Source: Haloarcula argentinensis DSM 12282
GTDB lineage: Archaea; Halobacteriota; Halobacteria; Halobacteriales; Haloarculaceae
Length of the DNA: 45,905 bases
Reading direction: 5' to 3'
NCBI GenBank assembly: GCA_000336895.1
Contig: AOLX01000003.1
Span: 106,966 to 152,870 of the forward strand
Below the pieces are notes generated by a model. The model worked only from the letters and a program-made list of their open reading frames with translations. It ran no database searches and had not been told where the DNA came from. Each line of letters opens with the position of its first letter. The first letter of the stretch is position 1. The position numbers and the translations under genes were made by a program. Positions 34,162 to 42,120 of the stretch are shown piece after piece.

Positions 34162-34188
34162 CTACTAATAATTTACGTGTATTAGTAG
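34162..34188. promoter_or_regulatory. Inverted repeat before parA
   Basis: CTACTAAT (34162-34169) and ATTAGTAG (34181-34188), spaced 11 bp apart and 23 bp from the parA start. The half-site ATTAGTAG recurs in each iteron downstream, so one protein may bind both. Candidate par operator. Confidence 0.6.
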
Positions 34189-34215
34189 CGTTTGTTATTA
34201 ACGTATGTGGTGTAC

Positions 34216-34319
34216 AGTAGTAATTATCATTAGTAGGGGATAGTAGTAATTATCATTAGTAGGGGATAGTAGTAATTATCATTAGTAGGGGATAGTAGTA
34301 ATTATCATTAGTAGGGGAT
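34216..34319. repeat. Four perfect 26-bp tandem repeats (iterons, probable parS or origin element)
   Basis: Units start at 34216, 34242, 34268 and 34294; a fifth begins at 34320 and breaks off (AGTAGTCATTGG). Each unit contains AGTAGTAATTATC and then ATTAGTAGGGGAT. Copies are identical, AT-rich and next to parA. There are no spacers, so this is not a CRISPR. Confidence 0.85.
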
Positions 34320-34399
34320 AGTAGTCATTGGAGTTAATAGCAACTAATAGTGCCAATCTGAAACGGAGGGTAGATACACATCGATAATGGGGTATTCGG

Positions 34400-34442
34400 G
34401 CTAACTAACACGACAGCTATTTTCCGGGCTGTGTTGGTTAGC
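34400..34442. promoter_or_regulatory. Inverted repeat GCTAACTAACAC/GTGTTGGTTAGC
   Basis: Arms 34400-34411 and 34431-34442 pair with one mismatch. The right arm ends two bases before the ATG of the broken gene at 34445. A related repeat lies at 45546-45587. Possible operator or stem-loop. Confidence 0.5.
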
Positions 34443-34444
34443 AT

Positions 34445-34770
34445 ATGAGCCACAAAGAATACGCCCATCAAGCACCGTCGGCACTGGAGCAGTTCGACCT
34501 CGACGTGCTCAACCAAGAAGCTCGCGATGCCCACGACAGGCGATCACCGCCGTTGATGAGCTAGCCGTTGCGCTCACTGAGGACAGCGAGACCGACGACG
34601 CGGTGCCGTCGACGCGCCCGAGGAGTGGGGCGGGAAAGTAAATGAAGCGGCGGAGATTGCGCGCTCGAAGGGGACGCTGACGACGAAGATAATCGACGAT
34701 TGGGAGTGCTACTATCTCCAGTGGCGCGAAGGTGAGACAATTGAGAGAGAGTCTACTACACCGTGCTGTC
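34445..34770 (+). pseudogene. Small plasmid gene, frameshifted (DUF6788-like end)
   Basis: MSHKEYAHQAPSALEQFDLD and VLNQEARDAHD, then in a second frame ITAVDELAVALTEDSETDDA, then in a third EEWGGKVNEAAEIARSKGTL and TTKIIDDWECYYLQWREGE. Joined, these make a coherent acidic protein whose C-terminal KGTLTTK..DxxxYYLQWREG motif recalls DUF6788-type small proteins of haloarchaeal plasmids. Two frameshifts (about 34540 and 34605) and a disrupted end leave it inactive. Confidence 0.6.
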
Positions 34771-34821
34771 AAGCAGGGGCGCTTCTCCGGAGATATCCTG
34801 TCTATCTTTTTCAAAAATTCA

Positions 34822-35115
34822 CTATGGAGATAGCTCACTAATCGGATCCAAGTGCTGGTCTTCCCATTCTCGATGGGCCTGAAGCTCTCGCACGCCACGC
34901 TTCGTCAATTGATATTCGTTCTCTCGCCCGTTCTTAGCCTTCTTTTTGATGAGTCCCTTTGCAACCAGATCATCCAGCTGCGGATAGACACGTCCGACTG
35001 TGATTTCTTCGGAGTAGTATTCCTGTAGTTCCGCAGTCAGTTCTGTCCCCATCGGACTGTCCATGCCCGCAAGAACGACCATCATATCGCGTTTGAAGCT
35101 ATTCACGTCATACAT
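34822..35115 (-). CDS. PadR-family transcriptional regulator
   Basis: A winged-helix repressor of 97 residues. FKRDMMVVLAGMDSPMGTEL gives the first helices, VGRVYPQLDDLVAKGLIKKK is the PadR recognition helix region (GRVYPxLDxLVxKGLI is the haloarchaeal PadR signature), and the wing NEYQLTKRGVREL is followed by a short dimerisation helix. The start at MYDVNSFKRD (35115) agrees with relatives; the frame opens 11 codons upstream (35148). It could regulate the neighbouring small genes; no binding site is identified. Confidence 0.88.
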   Translation of the reverse strand: MYDVNSFKRDMMVVLAGMDSPMGTELTAELQEYYSEEITVGRVYPQLDDLVAKGLIKKKAKNGRENEYQLTKRGVRELQAHREWEDQHLDPISELSP

Positions 35116-35269
35116 ACTGTCAATATAAATACCACTCTCGGGAGTCATAATCTTATCTGTTCGTACTTAGCAGAACTCCACTCAATGCCCTTCTCGGGCA
35201 CTGTATTGTTACTTCACCTTATCTACAATGTTCATTTTATCTAGCCACCTCAGCCGGAGGCTCCAGACG

Positions 35270-35549
35270 ATGTCCAATCCAACAGACGACGCCATTGCTG
35301 ACCGAACTCGCAACCTACCAGAACCGAAAGCTTTTGCTCTGGCAGCTTGCAGCAGACGGGCGCACATTCTGTGGCATCCGGTTCATCGTTCAGGAGCGCG
35401 ACCTGCAGGCCGCGCCCGTCGACGAACAAGTCCAAGCCTTCGTTGAGGATATGCTCTCGGACGGAGAGATCCGCCCAGAGTACGATTCAATGGCTGACTG
35501 GGAAGCCATGGAAGCGAACCACGGCGACACTGCCGACCAATACCTCTAG
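35270..35549 (+). CDS. Small hypothetical protein with a probable frameshift near its start
   Basis: From 35295 the frame gives LLTELATYQNRKLLLWQLAA, then DGRTFCGIRFIVQERDLQAA and MADWEAMEANHGDTADQYL (84 residues), an acidic, well-formed small protein. Its natural start appears to be the ATG at 35270 (MSNPTDDA), which is one base out of frame at about 35292. Either a single-base indel has broken the gene or the TTG at 35295 is used. It lies 57 bp upstream of the next gene and is probably co-transcribed with it. Family not recognised. Confidence 0.55.
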
Positions 35550-35606
35550 ACCTGACGCCGCCTCAGTGCGATTTTGTGCGGCCTCACTGACTGGAGGCTT
35601 TCCAGT

Positions 35607-36440
35607 ATGTTGCCTACAGCCGACCCACCGTTCGACCCGATCTTCGTCGAGGAAGCGCCGCTCAGTCCCAACTACAAAGAGACGATCATCGACAACGTCG
35701 GCTTGCCATTCTACGCCGACGTTGACCGTCCAGACGAAGCGCCTGCTGACGAGCGCGAGCGAACTATCGACCTCGCGGAACGAATCCTGCGCGCCGGCGG
35801 CGTCCGAACCGGCTTCGGTCATCACGAGGAAGTACGGGTCTCGATGGAGTCGTGGGCTCCCGATGCCGGTGAAAATTGCGAGGCTGGTCCCGGCCACTGG
35901 CGCTCGCACGTTCTCTTGATGTCTCCCAAGGAGATGAACTTCGGGCAGTTAACCGGCGAACCCGACGAAAAGCACAAGAAAGCCAAGACGGTGCTTGCCT
36001 GGGCCAGTGAGTGTATCGACAGCGACGCCCTTCAGGAGATCGAGCAGTCTCAAGCAGAGGATACCAAACAAGCGTGGCGGGATGCAGCAGAGGCCAAATT
36101 GACACAGCGTGAGATCGAGCAGTTTGCTGAGGACCCGCCGGACAAACTCGATGGCTGGACGAAACTTGACGCCGACCACGACACTATCAAAGTGGCCTAC
36201 GTCGCTGACAACCATGGGACTCCATCGGTTGCAGCTGTCTTCGAGAGTACCGACGGCGAGTTGAAGACGCTTGAGTTCACGCTGGAGGACTGGAAAGAGA
36301 GTGACAGCAATCCTCGTGAGGCGAGGGTAGGCCGTAGTGTATTAGTCGACATTACACGCTGTGATCAAGAGAGCGACCCTGTGATTCACCGTGATTTCAT
36401 CACAAACCACCAGCCAGTTGGGATTTTTCAGCGGTACTGA
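35607..36440 (+). CDS. Hypothetical acidic protein (277 aa)
   Basis: The start at MLPTADPPFDPIFVEEAPLS (35607) is preceded by GGAGG 13 bases upstream. The protein is soluble and acidic. Residues 1-130 include RTIDLAERILRAGGVRTGFG and EVRVSMESWAPDAG, residues 145-200 form a Glu-rich helix (QEIEQSQAEDTKQAWRDAAE), and the end is beta-rich (TIKVAYVADNHGTPSVAAVF). There is no membrane segment, catalytic motif or zinc site. It follows the small ORF at 35270 and precedes the iron-box gene. It may be a plasmid maintenance gene; function unknown. Confidence 0.65.
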   Translation: MLPTADPPFDPIFVEEAPLSPNYKETIIDNVGLPFYADVDRPDEAPADERERTIDLAERILRAGGVRTGFGHHEEVRVSMESWAPDAGENCEAGPGHWRSHVLLMSPKEMNFGQLTGEPDEKHKKAKTVLAWASECIDSDALQEIEQSQAEDTKQAWRDAAEAKLTQREIEQFAEDPPDKLDGWTKLDADHDTIKVAYVADNHGTPSVAAVFESTDGELKTLEFTLEDWKESDSNPREARVGRSVLVDITRCDQESDPVIHRDFITNHQPVGIFQRY

Positions 36441-36464
36441 GCTAAAACCACAAGACATAAGTTT

Positions 36465-36484
36465 ATTTTAGGGCAGCCTAAAAT
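36465..36484. promoter_or_regulatory. DtxR/SirR-type metal-regulator box
   Basis: ATTTTAGG-GCAG-CCTAAAAT is a perfect 8-bp inverted repeat touching the start codon at 36485 and overlapping the TATA-like TTTATTTTA. The TTAGG..CCTAA form is that of DtxR-family iron or manganese repressor sites. It should block the promoter when bound. Confidence 0.7.
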
Positions 36485-37681
36485 ATGCAGAATGATGATG
36501 GCTTAGACTGCTGTCACCGTCGAAGGGATATTCTAAAAGCTGGCTGTAGTATCGTTAGCGCTGGGATAGTTGCCGGTTGTCTCGGCACTAGCAACGGCTC
36601 GTCGTCGGATGACACCACAGCTACGTCCCCGTCGGACGACCAATCAATGACAGAAGCCGACGACCCAACGCCGTACGAAGTGACGGTCAAACCAGCCGGC
36701 ACATATACGTTCGAGTCAGTGCCCGAAACCTATGCAAGTTTTCCCGGGGCTTGGATGGATATCGCGATGGCATTGGGCATCAAGCCATCTGCGATGATGT
36801 CCCTTGAGGAAGAGCAACTGAAATACTACGATGCACTCCCTGACGTTGCTATTGATCTGGATTCTGTAGAGTCCCTTCTGGATTCCAGTGACTCAGAATT
36901 CGACAAGGAAGTGTTCTACGAGGTTGATGCTGATGTACACCTGATGGATCCGCGGATTCTCAAGCGGTACTCGGGATGGAATGATGAGGATCTCGAAGAG
37001 ATAGAGCGCAACGTCGGTCCAATATTGGGATCAATGATCCGCTTTCCATACGAACGAGACCCGTACTATACACTGTATGATGCCGTCGAGAAGGCAGCAA
37101 AAATCTTCCAGCGGCAAGACCGGTACGATGCATGGATCGCTTTCAAAGAGGAGGTGTTTGCCGAGATACAGTCGCGACTTCCGGATGACAAACCGACCGT
37201 CGGCGCGTTCATCATAGACTTCGATATTGAAGGAAAAACGTTGCGGGCGGCGGAGATCGACGCATTCCGAAACGATACAAGAACCTTGCGTAAACTGGGC
37301 GTCAACAGTGCGTTCAAGGGAGATACCTACGTTCGGTACAAGGAGATCGGGTACGAAAAGCTCCTTGACGTTGACCCGGAATACATCGGACTGATCGATA
37401 ATCTGACCACGGGGAATAACGAATCCTTCCAGCAAACGCTCCAGGCAGCCAAGAATCACGAAACGTTGAGTGAATTGACTGCAGTCCAAAACGAGAACTT
37501 CGTACGGTCGGCTGGGACAAACATGGGGCCGATCATTGACCTCTTCTCGGCGGAGGCGGTTGCGATGCAATTGTACCCAGATGAGTTTGGCGAGTGGCCT
37601 GGGTCTGTCGGCGACGTTCCCACTGAACACCAGTTATTCGACCGACAGCGGGTCGCTGACATTATCAATGGAAGGGTGTAA
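36485..37681 (+). CDS. Iron-siderophore-type ABC substrate-binding lipoprotein
   Basis: 398 residues. The Tat motif RRRDILKAGCSIVSAGIVAG runs into a lipobox (AGC), followed by a Ser/Thr/Asp-rich tether. The body resembles class III (TroA/FecB-like) binding proteins: FESVPETYASFPGAWMDIAM, VDADVHLMDPRIL, a long central helix (YDAVEKAAKIFQRQDRYDAW) and the C-terminal lobe. It should capture a metal chelate outside the membrane. No FecCD permease or ATPase follows, so it works with a transporter elsewhere or with the importer downstream. The perfect metal-regulator box at its start implies induction in iron (or manganese) limitation. Confidence 0.8.
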   Translation: MQNDDGLDCCHRRRDILKAGCSIVSAGIVAGCLGTSNGSSSDDTTATSPSDDQSMTEADDPTPYEVTVKPAGTYTFESVPETYASFPGAWMDIAMALGIKPSAMMSLEEEQLKYYDALPDVAIDLDSVESLLDSSDSEFDKEVFYEVDADVHLMDPRILKRYSGWNDEDLEEIERNVGPILGSMIRFPYERDPYYTLYDAVEKAAKIFQRQDRYDAWIAFKEEVFAEIQSRLPDDKPTVGAFIIDFDIEGKTLRAAEIDAFRNDTRTLRKLGVNSAFKGDTYVRYKEIGYEKLLDVDPEYIGLIDNLTTGNNESFQQTLQAAKNHETLSELTAVQNENFVRSAGTNMGPIIDLFSAEAVAMQLYPDEFGEWPGSVGDVPTEHQLFDRQRVADIINGRV

Positions 37682-37795
37682 ACTGGTGATAAGAAGTGGC
37701 CTGTGCCAATAGGCACCGTGAAATCTCTTCCTAGAGCATCATTTATTATATGGTCTGAGAAAAGAGAATATCCGGTGCACCTTACACAAACTCAT

Positions 37796-37809
37796 TTTAG
37801 TTAGCTAAA
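37796..37809. promoter_or_regulatory. Second DtxR-like box before the importer operon
   Basis: TTTAG-TTAG-CTAAA, an inverted repeat 10 bp upstream of a TATA-like TTTTAC (37819-37824), which itself lies 25 nt before the ATG of a small ORF at 37849. It places the importer under the same probable metal control as the 36485 gene. Confidence 0.55.
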
Positions 37810-37848
37810 CCAAAATTGTTTTACTGGCTACCCCTCCGTATATCTCAC

Positions 37849-37965
37849 ATGATGTCGATATTTGTACAATATTTCCCGGTAAGCAGCCGCGTGGAATTAG
37901 ATCCATCTATCTGTGTTGATGCTGTCCACATGCGGCTCAGAAGCAAGGTGACGGCCAGTGCCTAA
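37849..37965 (+). CDS. Leader small ORF (38 aa) overlapping the first binding-protein gene
   Basis: MMSIFVQYFPVSSRVELDPS and ICVDAVHMRLRSKVTASA. The ATG sits about 25 nt behind the TATA-like TTTTAC, as expected for a leaderless transcript, and the stop overlaps the GTG start of the next gene by 8 nt (GTGCCTAA). Reinitiation from this ORF would explain how a GTG without a strong Shine-Dalgarno is used. The peptide itself has no recognised motif. Confidence 0.5.
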   Translation: MMSIFVQYFPVSSRVELDPSICVDAVHMRLRSKVTASA

Positions 37966-39484
37966 ACTCTGTTCGAGGCGGGAGCTCTTAGGCGGCACTT
38001 TGGCCGGTGCCGCTGGCCTGCTTGCAGGCTGTAGCAGCTCAGAGGCCGACGCCGACGACTCATTTACTGTTGCGTTGACGCGAGATCCAACACGGGAGAA
38101 ATGGGATGTCTACAACGGTATCACACCCTACTACACGCATGTGTTTGAGCCGCTCGTTGACACCACGGCGGAGATGGAAACCGCACCGCTGCTTGCTACA
38201 GACTGGGAGGCCGTTGACGAGACGACGTGGGAGTTTTCATTACGCGACGATGTCACATTCCACAACGGAGCCTCGCTGACAGCAGACGCAGTTGTCCACT
38301 CCTTCAACCGGGTTTTTGAGCAGTGGGCGTGGGTCCCGGGCTGGATCGGTGTCACGTCTGACGGCGTCACGGCAGTAGATGACACCACTGTTCGGTTCGA
38401 GACAACGGAGCCCTTCCCCGCGTTTCCTGGTACAATATCACACCAGTACTTTGGCATTCAGCACCCTGATGAAAGCGAGACGCCGACTGGGACAGGCCCG
38501 TATCAGGTTGATGAGGTCAAGCCGGGACAGTCGATAAGGCTTACCCCGTTTGCTGGCTATCGGGACGACACGGCTAACCCCACAGAGCTCACTTTCGAGT
38601 GGATAAAAGACCCTAACACGCGCGTACTGTCTCTTGAAAAAGGTTCAGTTGATGTCGCACAGCAAATCCCGAAAAGTCGGGCTACGGCGCTTGCCGACGC
38701 GCCGGAGACAGCGGTCGACACGTATCTCACACCTGAAGCTGGTCTCGTTGCGGTGAATCTATATCGGTCCCCGACCGATGACGAGCAACTGCGAAAGGCA
38801 CTCAACTGGGCTGTCGACCAGAGCCGGATCGTCGACAGCGTCCTCAACGGCATCGGTAAGCCAGCACGTGGGCCGATTTCGTCTACTATTCCGTGGTCAG
38901 TTCACGATGACCTCCCGACCTACGGACCAGACAGGGATCGGGCACGGGAGCTTGTTGCGGCATCCGGATACAACAACGAAACACTCTCGATTCTGATCAA
39001 CAGCAAAAACACCGACGATAGAACGATCGCACAGACGCTCTCCGGGTGGTTCGAAGAGATAGGCGTCACAAGCGAGATTCGGCAGGTCGACCCAGCATCT
39101 TTCAACGACACGTTCACCGCCGGGGAAGCGAACCTGACGCTCGTCGGTTTCGGATCGAACAGCGCTGCCTGTGACTATCTTATTCGAGCAATGTTCCACT
39201 CAGAGGGCAGTGACAACCGGAAACGCTACCAGCAAAATGGCACCGGTATCTACAATCCTGGCCCCGAAGTCGACCGTCTCATCGAACAGGGATACCGGGC
39301 AGAAACGCTGGAAGCAAAACGAGACTACTACGCTGAAGTCCAGCGACGCGTGGTCGATACCGGAGCGGTCATTCCGCTGTACTACAACGAGTCCGTCTTC
39401 GGCCGGCAGGCGGATGTCGCCGGTATCGACGGCCATCCAGTAGACAACATGATCGAGTGGTCCGGGCTCACGCGAGAACAATGA
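37958..39484 (+). CDS. Family 5 solute-binding lipoprotein of a peptide/nickel-type ABC importer (first)
   Basis: 508 residues, GTG start. The Tat signal RRELLGGTLAGAAGLLAGCS has a lipobox, so it is lipid-anchored outside. Family 5 (SBP_bac_5) hallmarks: FEPLVDTTAEMETAPLLATD, WEFSLRDDVTFHNGASLTAD, GTGPYQVDEV, LRKALNWAVDQSRIVDSVLN and the closing lobe RVVDTGAVIPLYYNE. Substrates of this family include oligopeptides, nickel and metallophores; which one cannot be told here. It is the first large gene of a seven-ORF operon that includes two small ORFs, under a probable metal-regulated promoter. Confidence 0.9.
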   Translation: MPKLCSRRELLGGTLAGAAGLLAGCSSSEADADDSFTVALTRDPTREKWDVYNGITPYYTHVFEPLVDTTAEMETAPLLATDWEAVDETTWEFSLRDDVTFHNGASLTADAVVHSFNRVFEQWAWVPGWIGVTSDGVTAVDDTTVRFETTEPFPAFPGTISHQYFGIQHPDESETPTGTGPYQVDEVKPGQSIRLTPFAGYRDDTANPTELTFEWIKDPNTRVLSLEKGSVDVAQQIPKSRATALADAPETAVDTYLTPEAGLVAVNLYRSPTDDEQLRKALNWAVDQSRIVDSVLNGIGKPARGPISSTIPWSVHDDLPTYGPDRDRARELVAASGYNNETLSILINSKNTDDRTIAQTLSGWFEEIGVTSEIRQVDPASFNDTFTAGEANLTLVGFGSNSAACDYLIRAMFHSEGSDNRKRYQQNGTGIYNPGPEVDRLIEQGYRAETLEAKRDYYAEVQRRVVDTGAVIPLYYNESVFGRQADVAGIDGHPVDNMIEWSGLTREQ

Positions 39485-39648
39485 ACAGGAATAGCATGAG
39501 CGTGGGTTTCCTGCGTTCCAGCTCAGGTCTAGACTGGATTCACGATCTGGGGTCGACATACTCACCGCCAGCAGCCAGTGGACCAAGCCAGATGGTATTG
39601 ACGAGCAATCGAGTGAGATGGAGAAAGTGTGTGATATCGTATGTATAA
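39481..39648 (+). CDS. Small ORF (55 aa) linking the two binding-protein genes
   Basis: MNRNSMSVGFLRSSSGLDWI through RVRWRKCVISYV. Its ATG overlaps the stop of the first binding protein (ATGA), and its TAA overlaps the ATG of the second by exactly 8 nt (ATGTATAA), the same overlap length as for the 38-residue ORF. It fills the whole gap between the two genes. The composition is less acidic than usual, so it may be a coupling ORF rather than a functional protein. Confidence 0.45.
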   Translation: MNRNSMSVGFLRSSSGLDWIHDLGSTYSPPAASGPSQMVLTSNRVRWRKCVISYV

Positions 39649-41164
39649 ATTCACGCGACGACAGGCATTGTTTGGAGCCGCGGCCGGCATTTCCGGTCTC
39701 GGTGGGTATTGGCTACGAGGCAGCGAGAGCAAAGACGATGACACGTTCAGAGTTGGCTCACCCTGGACACCGGATTCGATAGACCCCGTGACAAACGGCT
39801 GGCTCTGGCGACGCATCAACGTGCTTGAGCCACTGCTTACCGTCGATTACGACGGGACCGTGTCACCGGGCCTGGCCACGGACTGGCACATGGTCAACAA
39901 CAGGACATGGGAGTTCGCACTCCGTGAGGGAGTTACGTTCCACGACGGTACCGACGTGACCGCAGCAACTGTTCTCCCATCACTCACGCGAGCATTCGAC
40001 TCAAGTTCGATGGCTGCAGTCCCGGTCGATGCAGTTGAAGCCACTGCTGACCGGACGATTACAATTCAGACAGCAGTTCCGTTCTCGCCACTACCAGCAC
40101 ACTGCACCCGTGGGATTACCTGCCCTGTTTCACCGGCCGCAATCGACGACGATGGATCAGTCAATGAGCCGATCGGTACTGGACCGTTTCAATTCGAAAA
40201 CTGGGAGGCAGGCTCGACAATCACGGCAACCGCCAACCCGGACTACTACGGTTCGGGCGCGCACATTGACACACTCATCTATGAAGGGATCACTGACGAC
40301 CAGACTCGGCGGCTGAAACTCGAAAACAGGGAACTGGACATGGCACGTATTCTGCCGAACAAGGCAGCGGATACGCTTGCATCCGATCCCGATCTCACTG
40401 CCCACACGTACAAGATCCCCCGAGCCCGATACCTCGTGTTCGACCTCGACTCGGCACCGTTTTCGGACAGAAAAGTTCGCAGAGCGGTGATGCATGCTAT
40501 CGACCGGGACCACATCGTTGCGTCGCTGTTGAATGGGCTGGGGTCGAAAGCAGTTGGTCCGTTCCCGTCAGACGTAACGGAGTGGGCTGCAGAGCTCGAA
40601 CCGTACGAACACTTGCCTGAGAAGGCACGGAGCCTTCTCGCTGAAGCGGGATGGGAAGCAGATGGAGACAGCCGTATCCGCGATGGCGAGGAACTGTCTG
40701 TCTCGATCTGGACGTACAACACCCGTCCATTACTGCCCACGATTGCCGAAGTGATACAGACACAGCTTCAGGCGGTTGGCTTCGATGTCGATATTTCGGT
40801 CATGGAGTCCTCGACAATCAAAGAGCAAGCGAAAAACGGGGAGTTCGACACCGTTCTATGGTCGAGTTCAGTGCTATGGTATCCCGACCCGGATCGACTG
40901 TCCGACTTCGTTCACTCGGAGACGGCGACGATGTTCAGTGGCTACGAGAACGAAACGGTCGATCAGCACCTCGAAGCAGCCAGACGGATAGCTGACCGTG
41001 ACGAACGGTTCAAGCGATACGCAGCGGTCCAGCGGCGTATTCAACGCGACCTCCCGCTCGGCTGGCTCACCTACTACGCAAACGTCATCGGGACACGTGC
41101 CGACGTTGAGGGCTATCAGCCCCATCCTATCGAATCCTGTTACCATCTGGAGGATGTCACATAG
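39641..41164 (+). CDS. Family 5 solute-binding protein of the same importer (second)
   Basis: 507 residues with the Tat motif FTRRQALFGAAAGISGLGGY, but no lipobox Cys, unlike the first. So it is either membrane-tethered by its uncleaved signal or released. The SBP_bac_5 core is clear: VLEPLLTVDYDGTVSPGLAT, WEFALREGVTFHDGTDVTAA, GTGPFQFENWEAGSTITATA, VRRAVMHAIDRDHIVASLLN and RRIQRDLPLGWLTYY. Two binding proteins for one membrane complex suggest two ligands or a relay. The permease gene follows after 5 bp. Confidence 0.9.
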   Translation: MYKFTRRQALFGAAAGISGLGGYWLRGSESKDDDTFRVGSPWTPDSIDPVTNGWLWRRINVLEPLLTVDYDGTVSPGLATDWHMVNNRTWEFALREGVTFHDGTDVTAATVLPSLTRAFDSSSMAAVPVDAVEATADRTITIQTAVPFSPLPAHCTRGITCPVSPAAIDDDGSVNEPIGTGPFQFENWEAGSTITATANPDYYGSGAHIDTLIYEGITDDQTRRLKLENRELDMARILPNKAADTLASDPDLTAHTYKIPRARYLVFDLDSAPFSDRKVRRAVMHAIDRDHIVASLLNGLGSKAVGPFPSDVTEWAAELEPYEHLPEKARSLLAEAGWEADGDSRIRDGEELSVSIWTYNTRPLLPTIAEVIQTQLQAVGFDVDISVMESSTIKEQAKNGEFDTVLWSSSVLWYPDPDRLSDFVHSETATMFSGYENETVDQHLEAARRIADRDERFKRYAAVQRRIQRDLPLGWLTYYANVIGTRADVEGYQPHPIESCYHLEDVT

Positions 41165-41169
41165 CAGCG

Positions 41170-42120
41170 ATGAACGGGCAGGAACTATGCAAGCGACTGC
41201 TGACGATGGCAATCGTTCTGCTTGGTGTGTCGCTTCTCACGTACGGACTGATCTTCATCACGCCGGGCGATCCGGCACGAACGATTCTGACCCAGCAGAT
41301 GGGTGGACAGATCCCATCTCAGGAAGCGGTGGAGCAGTTCCGAGCTGAAAATGGGCTTGACGATCCATTCCTAGTTCAGTACGCCCACTGGATGGGGGAC
41401 GTACTGCAGGGCGACCTCGGTCACTCGTACTACAACGACCGGTCTGTCTCCGAGATGATTATCCAGCGGTTGCCGAATACAATCGTACTCGCTGTTGCAT
41501 CGATATTCGTCGCGCTTGTGATAGCTATCCCGGCCGGAATCGCCAGCGCGAGGAATCCGGGAAGTCAGGCTGACTACGCCGCACAGATCGGCTCGCTAAT
41601 TGGGGTCTCGATGCCAAACTTCTGGCTTGGCTATCTGCTTATTATCGTCTGTTCGCTCCGACTCAACCTCTTTCCGGTGGCCGGCGCGGCTGGACTGGAA
41701 CATCTGATTCTCCCCTCACTGACACTCGGCTCCGGAATGGCTGCGGTTATCGCACGACTGGTCCGAACAGCGATGCTCGATGTTCTGGACGATGCGTACA
41801 TTCAGGCCGCCAGAGCGAAAGGGTTGCGAGAACGGATTATCATCTACAAACACGCGCTCCGGAACGCGCTTGTGCCCGTCGTGACGATTATTGGGTTACA
41901 GTTGAGTTACGTCCTCAACGGCGCAGTCGTCATCGAGGTGGTCTTTCAGCGTCCGGGGCTGGGGACGTTACTTGTTGATGCAATCTTTGCTCGTGACTAC
42001 CCGGTCGTGCAGGGCGTGACACTGCTAATCGGCGTCATCTTTGTCCTGATGAACTTTGCCGTTGACCTGACGTACAGCCGACTTGACCCACGAATCGATC
42101 TCGGAGGTGACCCAACATGA
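41170..42120 (+). CDS. ABC importer permease, DppB/NikB type
   Basis: 316 residues. MAIVLLGVSLLTYGLIFITP gives the first membrane segment followed by the family motif PGDPARTIL. Five more segments follow, and the EAA loop ARAKGLRERIIIYKHALRNA with the Gly contacts the ATPase. The typical C-terminus is GVIFVLMNFAVDLTYSRLDP. It forms the transmembrane channel with the next gene; the stop overlaps its start (ATGA). Family placement is certain, the substrate is not. Confidence 0.93.
   Translation: MNGQELCKRLLTMAIVLLGVSLLTYGLIFITPGDPARTILTQQMGGQIPSQEAVEQFRAENGLDDPFLVQYAHWMGDVLQGDLGHSYYNDRSVSEMIIQRLPNTIVLAVASIFVALVIAIPAGIASARNPGSQADYAAQIGSLIGVSMPNFWLGYLLIIVCSLRLNLFPVAGAAGLEHLILPSLTLGSGMAAVIARLVRTAMLDVLDDAYIQAARAKGLRERIIIYKHALRNALVPVVTIIGLQLSYVLNGAVVIEVVFQRPGLGTLLVDAIFARDYPVVQGVTLLIGVIFVLMNFAVDLTYSRLDPRIDLGGDPT

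Noticed and set aside
34216..34319. CRISPR-like repeats
   Set aside because: The 26-bp units are directly adjacent with no spacers and lie next to parA, so they are iterons.
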